Shown piece by piece: positions 58,972 to 64,000 of a stretch of 64,000 nt of DNA. Each line of letters starts with the position of its first letter. The stretch's first letter is position 1. A program made the position numbers and the translations under genes. Source of the stretch: Malania oleifera (Eukaryota; Streptophyta; Magnoliopsida; Santalales; Ximeniaceae); NCBI RefSeq assembly GCF_029873635.1, contig NC_080428.1, positions 66,123,101 through 66,187,100 of the forward strand. Reading direction: 5' to 3'. A model generated the notes under the pieces. That model saw nothing but the letters and a program-made list of their open reading frames with translations, was not told the origin of the DNA and did no database searches.

Positions 58972-59197
58972 TTAATATTTGAACATCTTAATTTCACTTC
59001 TCGAAAAGCATGATGTGAGTATATTTTCCAAGTTGAGCCTTTCCTCTTTATACAAACTGAGTTTCTCATTCTCCTACGTGTAATAAATTGCTGCAGTCCA
59101 GACCAACTCAGAAAAGTCTTCTGCTCTAGAATTATCAAGATCAGAAAATCAATTAAGGTTTGAATTCTCGACTTGACCCAAATTCATGGGGTACTAA

Positions 59198-59472
59198 GGC
59201 TTCCTTTGCAACTGAAAAAATATTAGGAATTCACATTTTCATATTTAATTATTAAGAAAAGTATAAAAAAATAAAAAAATATTAAATTTATGAACAAAAT
59301 TTTAATTTTATACATCATTGCTATTTATCTTTTCTTAATTTTTAGTCATATTAAAATAAATTTTTATTTTTGATAATATTTAATAGAGAAGGAAAATGTA
59401 AGGAAAAATGAGTTTTCTTCTTATTTTCTTTTCTGTCTTTTCCCAAACAAAATCCTTGATCCAAACGAATCC
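59198..59472. mobile_element. MITE M3
   Basis: Opens GGCTTCCTTTGCAACTGAAA, ends TTGATCCAAACGAATCC. Inner sequence matches M1 (AATATTAGGAATTCACATTT). Abuts M4 on its right. Confidence 0.65.
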
Positions 59473-59475
59473 AAA

Positions 59476-62043
59476 GGGTCTGTTTGAATCAAGAATATTG
59501 CTTTGGGAAAGAAAAGGAAAGGAAGTTGAGGAGAAAACTTGTTTTCCCTTGCATTTTCTTTCTAGTAAATACTATAAAAAAATGAAAGTATTTTTTTTTA
59601 AATATATCTACAAATTAAGAAAAATTAAATATTAATGATGCATAAAATCAAGATGGTATACTTATTACTTTCTTTCTCACTTTACTTTATTAGAATTGGT
59701 ATATTTCTAAGAGGGGGTGGGGTGAATTGGAATTTTAAAATTTATCTCCCAGGTTAAATGAAATACCCGTATAATATAACGTAGGGTCTTTCTATACAAT
59801 TCCAAATGCGCCAATAATATAGTGTGCGAAAATTTAATTCAAGCGCATCATTCACACCATAACATATATGTGCGGTAAATATAAAGTGCAGAAATATAAA
59901 CAAGACAAACGATATGTTATCGGGGTTCGGCCAACTGTGCCTACGTCCTCGCTTCTACCTTGCAAGTCCGAGGATTCCATTAAAGACTAATTTAATGGGT
60001 GGAGCGGTACCGATTACAACCAAGTCAATTAGCACAGGGCTGACCTCAACCTTATAATCAGGTCAATTAGCGGGGCTGACCTTAACTTACACCTTAACAA
60101 GATGGTGTACCTAACTTTCCTAACCGGGTCTAAGTCAATCAGGGACTATTTCATAGGGCTAGTCTCCCTCTTCAGGCCCATGCCTGGAAATACAACAGTA
60201 TGTTCACAATCAACGAAATGGTACAGTGATTATGCTTTCAAGTAAAGCAGATGTGTACCTAATTACGTGCAATCACATACACCATCAAAAGATATAATAT
60301 GTAAGCTCAATATGGTTTAATATATCAACTCTCAAATATATATTTGCTATCAATGTAATCAATGCGTGAGAGTGCAAACCAGTATGATCTTTATATCACG
60401 ATATGTATTCAATCTAAAAGTTCAAACAAAGATATTAGCCAAACTTCATATATCTCAATCAGCAGATTTTCTTAATGTAGAAAACTCAAGTAATGTATGA
60501 GTTTGGTTTGTAAAAAGGAGAATAATGTGATCTTTGTATCATAAAATGTATTCAATATGAATGCTCAAACAAAGATATCAATCAATCCTTATATGTTTCA
60601 ACCAACAAATTTTCTTAATCATAAATAGCTTAAGCAATGTATAGATTTGGTTTGCAAACAGAAATTTAATCTTTGTATTCAGCAAAAGATAGAACTCAAT
60701 GAATATTGTCACAAAGATTTTTAACCCATAAACAAATATCACTTCAAATATTTTTCAAGATAAAAACACAATAGATATTTGTAAATGATTTTGAAAAGAT
60801 TTTATAACCAAAATAAAATACAAGCTTCTCAAGATGTTGTAATGAATATGCTATCTTAGAAAATCAAATGAAAGTCTTCTTAGGAGAGACTTATTAGCAA
60901 AGTCCCCTAAGAATACTTAGGTTTGGCTCTCTAGAAAAATTATATCAAACAATCACCAACCAAGTGAGAGCAAACCCTTTTTGAGCAAATAATCACTAAA
61001 AACAAACTTACAGAGGATTTAGGCAATAGTAGAAGGTAAGTATGAGGGAATGGAGCTTAAATATGAGTATTATGGATTTTGAGAATTTTAGAGAATTTCT
61101 CATAATCAAAATTTCTAATCTCATGCTAATTATTTCAAATGAGGAGCTATTTATAGACTTCCCCTGAAATATAACCGTTAAGGACATGGTTGGAATAATT
61201 AGAAAAGTTTTAATGATATTTAATTATTTAAACCCTATTTAACCAAGTTAACCACCGCAAAAAAATAAGTCCAACCTGAGAGCACCTGTCGACCAGGACA
61301 AGTTCGATCAACCCAAATTCTTAGGGTTCGGTTGACCGGGCCAAAAATGAACTGTCGGTTCGGTCGACCGGACATGTATGTCTGAGGGTGATTTTTCCAT
61401 ATTTGCGAAGTTCGGTCAACTAAGGTCACTTTAAACTAAACTGGTCGGTTGACCAGACCGTTGGGTTTCCACATGTGGGAACTCGGTTGACTAGGTTGGT
61501 GGTATACAATTTTCTCTCGGTTGACCAAGAGGTCAAAATGTTGGCTTCCTAAGAGGTTCGGTCGACCGAGGCCAAATGAACTACATAGTTCGGTCGACCG
61601 GGGGCAAAATACACGTGAGGTGCCGGTCGACTGAAGGTGCACATTTTGTACATTTCGGTCCTGTTTCATCCAACAATCACCCTATTTAAGTGCCTAACAC
61701 ATATAAGTGAGTGTATGAGTGTCCTAAGGTATTTTCTAGGTCCAGTTTTAGTTATTATAGACCAAAAGCCCTAATTACAATTACAGACCTCTTACATGAA
61801 TGAAACATATTACAATATAAAAATGGGTCTTCAATCTTTACTTTCTTTCATGTGCATTAAGACCTTTCAATTTAAGTTCCTGCACATAACTTCAAACACC
61901 CATTAGATATAATGAGCATTTGTCATAATCAAAACCGGACGTGACTTATAAGGTCAACATACTTGATAACTAAATATAAAAAAGTAAATTGATTGATATT
62001 TTTCTTTTCTTTCTTTAATATTTTTTGAATTCCAAATCGAACC
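59476..62043. mobile_element. MITE M4, split by F-family solo LTR copy 3
   Basis: 59476-59687 plus 61960/61965-62043. Opens GGGTCTGTTTGAATCAAGAA; the far end, CTTTAATATTTTTTGAATTC then AATCGAACC, is beyond the solo LTR. Removing the LTR and one TACTT restores a MITE of normal size (about 290 bp). Confidence 0.7.
59683..61964 (-). mobile_element. Solo LTR of F family, copy 3
   Basis: LTR 59688-61959, flanked by perfect TSD TACTT (59683-59687, 61960-61964). Starts TATTAGAATTGGTATATTTC (TG changed to TA), ends TATAAGGTCAACA. Matches element F LTR throughout, with GGTCGACC palindromes at 61285-61635. No internal region. Confidence 0.88.
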
Positions 62044-62047
62044 TAAA

Positions 62048-62239
62048 TTATGCAATTATTTTACAACAAGGCTCTTGTGTAACTTGGCATTCAAAAAAGA
62101 GATGGTTCCTAGTTTTCACATTAGAACCACATAATCTGCATGTAGGATCAGTTGTTTTACCCCAAAAGACAAGTCTATGTAGTGTATAAGCTCCCAATAC
62201 TAGCCAACCAAGTAATAAAAAAAAAAAATCTAGGAACAT
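62048..62239 (-). pseudogene. zf-RVT remnant of an L1-type LINE
   Basis: Minus strand LHRLVFWGKTTDPTCRLCGS and NVKTRNHLFFEC, the Cys/His pattern of the zf-RVT domain found at the C-terminus of plant LINE reverse transcriptases. Only about 50 residues survive, between two MITEs. Confidence 0.7.
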
Positions 62240-62253
62240 TATATTTATTCTAA

Positions 62254-62568
62254 GGGTCCATTTGGATCAAGAATCTTGGTTAGGAAAAGGAAAACAAAAG
62301 AAAATAAGAATGAAACTTGTTTTCCATTATATTTTCCTTCTATATCAAATATTACTAAAAACAAATTTTTTTTAATGTAGTTAAAAATTAAGAAAAATTG
62401 AATGTAAATGGTAAATAAAATCATATTTTTATTCATTAATTTGGAATATTTTTTTATTTTCTTTTTTAATTTTCTTGACAATCAAATATGAAAAAGTAGA
62501 TTTTTTTTTTTCATATTTTTCTTTTTTCTTTTTTCTTTTTAAAGATTTTTTAAGTTCCAAACAGGACC
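62254..62568. mobile_element. MITE M5
   Basis: Opens GGGTCCATTTGGATCAAGAA, ends TTAAGTTCCAAACAGGACC. Imperfect inverted ends; same family as M1-M4. Confidence 0.7.
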
Positions 62569-62972
62569 AAAAGATTTTAGCCCAACCAATAGCTGGCATT
62601 TTATCTCTCTTGAATTCTAGGCAGAAGAGGTGGAAAACTTCTCACTTACGTTAACTCTAGATCAATTTATCATCCTGACCAGAATGAGTAAACCTTGTAG
62701 GCCAGAATGAGCAAGCAATTGGACAGAATGAGTTAACCTTGTAGGCCAGTTCCACATTTGATCCTTAATAGTCACCTCAAAAAATTTTGCATATTTCATT
62801 ATGCCCAGCTCAAATTGAATTTGAGGACCACAATGATCAATAAGAGGGCTGTGTGTTGTCAATTACCATAAAGAAGGTATATAGAATTATTAGATCCAGC
62901 AAATGAGTTTGATACAAGGGTAAGTAGCTTGTCCGAGCTTTAAAATTTTCTTTCAAATCCAAGTATTACTAA
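62569..62972. other. Intergenic DNA between MITEs
   Basis: Includes a short internal repeat (GACCAGAATGAG/GGACAGAATGAG and ACCTTGTAGGCCAG, twice, 62676-62755). The piece 62045-62240 just upstream has a minus-strand frame with TCRLCGSNVKTRNHLFFECQ, a zf-RVT domain from the end of an L1 LINE. Confidence 0.5.
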
Positions 62973-63796
62973 GATTCTGTTTGAAATTTCGAAAATATGA
63001 GAGAAAGAAAAGGAAAATATAAAGGAATTTAAATTTTTTATGTGATTGTTGGTTTTTATTCCTCACTCCCGTATAGGTGAACTTGGTTTGTTCAATTCTT
63101 AGGGAGAAGAAGGATCCACTGGGAATGAATGGAAAGACTGGAGTAGTATCTTCATTAGCCGAAAGGATTTAGTCTCCACTAGCGTCATTCGAAGACGCCA
63201 CTGGTAGTTGAATAAGGGAGGATGCTTAGAAGAATGATTAAACCCGCAATTGTATTAGTATCTATAATTGATTTCTTCTGTGTAATACTAATCGATAGGA
63301 CCTCATTGGTAAGTGCTACAAGATCCCGCATATTGGAACCCATGGTTATGGACCCGAATCCATTAGTATGAAACATTTTCTTTTCCAAGTGAAATCCCCT
63401 AGTATATGAAAAAGTTTATCTTGCTCATTATCAGACAATCACTTATTCACAAATTTCGTGTGGAGCTCATACTTCCTACGCCCTTACTATTAAAGGGGCT
63501 CTTCGACCAAGGAGGCATTCTGATAAGAAGGCCGACCACTACATGCCACCATCAGTCCAGGAAAGAAGTAAACTACCTTTCTAAAAGAAAATAAAAAATA
63601 TATTAAATCAATGAACAAAAATTTCATTTTATATACTATTACCATTTATTTTTTCTTAATTATTAATCATAATATAATAAATTTTTATTTTTAGTAATAT
63701 TTAATATAAAAAGGAAATTCAATAAAAAATTCCCATTTTCCTTTCATTTCCTTTCCTTCCCTTTACCCAACCAAAATCTTTCATCTAAACAGTTCA
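62973..63796. mobile_element. MITE M6, split by plastid DNA
   Basis: Left piece 62973-63057 opens GATTCTGTTTGAAATTTCGA; right piece about 63576-63796 ends AATCTTTCATCTAAACAGTTC. The inner sequence TTAAATCAATGAACAAAAAT matches M1 and M3. The interruption is organelle-derived. Confidence 0.65.
63058..63575. pseudogene. ycf2: Nuclear plastid DNA insert with two ycf2 fragments in opposite orientation
   Basis: Minus strand 63240-63425: [20 protein letters not shown] then [20 protein letters not shown] and [14 protein letters not shown], which is chloroplast Ycf2 (with small changes). Plus strand about 63410-63470: LAHYQTITYSQISCGA, another part of Ycf2, in the reverse direction. Sequence on both outer sides (63058-63240, 63470-63575) is probably also organellar, but I could not place it. 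Ycf2 is a large essential plastid protein; these scraps are not functional. Joined, inverted fragments are typical of nuclear plastid inserts. Exact ends are approximate. Confidence 0.85.
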
Positions 63797-64000
63797 TCAT
63801 TTATTGCCAGAAACTAATTTTGGAAAATTTAAAACCAAATTATGTTTTGTAATTATTTTAAAATCTATAAATAGAAAATGAAGAATCTTGAAAAACTAAA
63901 AAATAAACTTAAATTTTTATAATTCTACAAAAAAACTAAAAATGAAAAAAATATATATTCCACAACCAAACGGATCATAAAGTTCCCTATGATGATTTCT
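63797..64000. other. AT-rich flank to window end
   Basis: Nothing recognised in these 204 bp apart from A-rich low-complexity DNA. Confidence 0.5.

Overview
The window is nuclear DNA from a flowering plant, most likely a woody eudicot. It holds a plant-specific GT37 fucosyltransferase, an intron-containing gene for a mitochondrial ribosomal protein, AT-rich intergenic DNA, and a deep nest of LTR retrotransposons in which many target-site duplications (TSDs) are still readable. I cannot name the species.

Layout. 1-794: 5' part of a minus-strand Copia element (gag, primer-binding site, LTR). 1421-3028: fucosyltransferase gene, probably the main exon of a two-exon gene. 3419-4555: a MULE-type DNA transposon with terminal inverted repeats of about 260 bp, a 10-bp TSD, and a captured 5' fragment of a pyruvate decarboxylase gene (a Pack-MULE). 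5040-42243: a tandem duplication of about 0.5 kb of host DNA whose second copy is split by a 36.2-kb retrotransposon nest (5622-41848). 43234-43640: a decayed gene fragment. 43834-45887: a solo LTR. 49490-58140: the mitochondrial ribosomal protein gene mS23, five exons, with a fossil LINE in intron 1, a SINE in intron 2 and a MITE in intron 3. 58678-63796: a cluster of related MITEs, one split by a solo LTR and one by a chimeric insert of chloroplast ycf2 DNA.

Nest. Element A (minus-strand Gypsy, TSD TTTTA, 5622-41848) is oldest. It was hit by element C (minus-strand Gypsy, 7928-23228, TSD TAATA/CAATA) and element E (plus-strand Gypsy of the same family as A, 25949-39900, TSD TAACT). C was then hit by solo LTR H (8094-10191, TSD GTTAC), LTR D (10281-12127) and the Copia-like gag element F (12456-16618). 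E was hit by solo LTRs D2 (27582-30311, TSD AGTAT) and G (31818-34354, TSD ATATT). Apart from element F's gag, which needs only one stop read through, the gag and pol frames I traced are broken by several stops, frameshifts or deletions.

Most notable: (1) the Pack-MULE with the pyruvate decarboxylase fragment and seven internal palindromes; (2) several LTR families, Gypsy and Copia-like, carry arrays of GTCGAC-centred palindromes just upstream of a TATA box, and another family has GTGGGCCCCAC at the same place; (3) the plastid insert inside a MITE; (4) two deletion scars in the nest.
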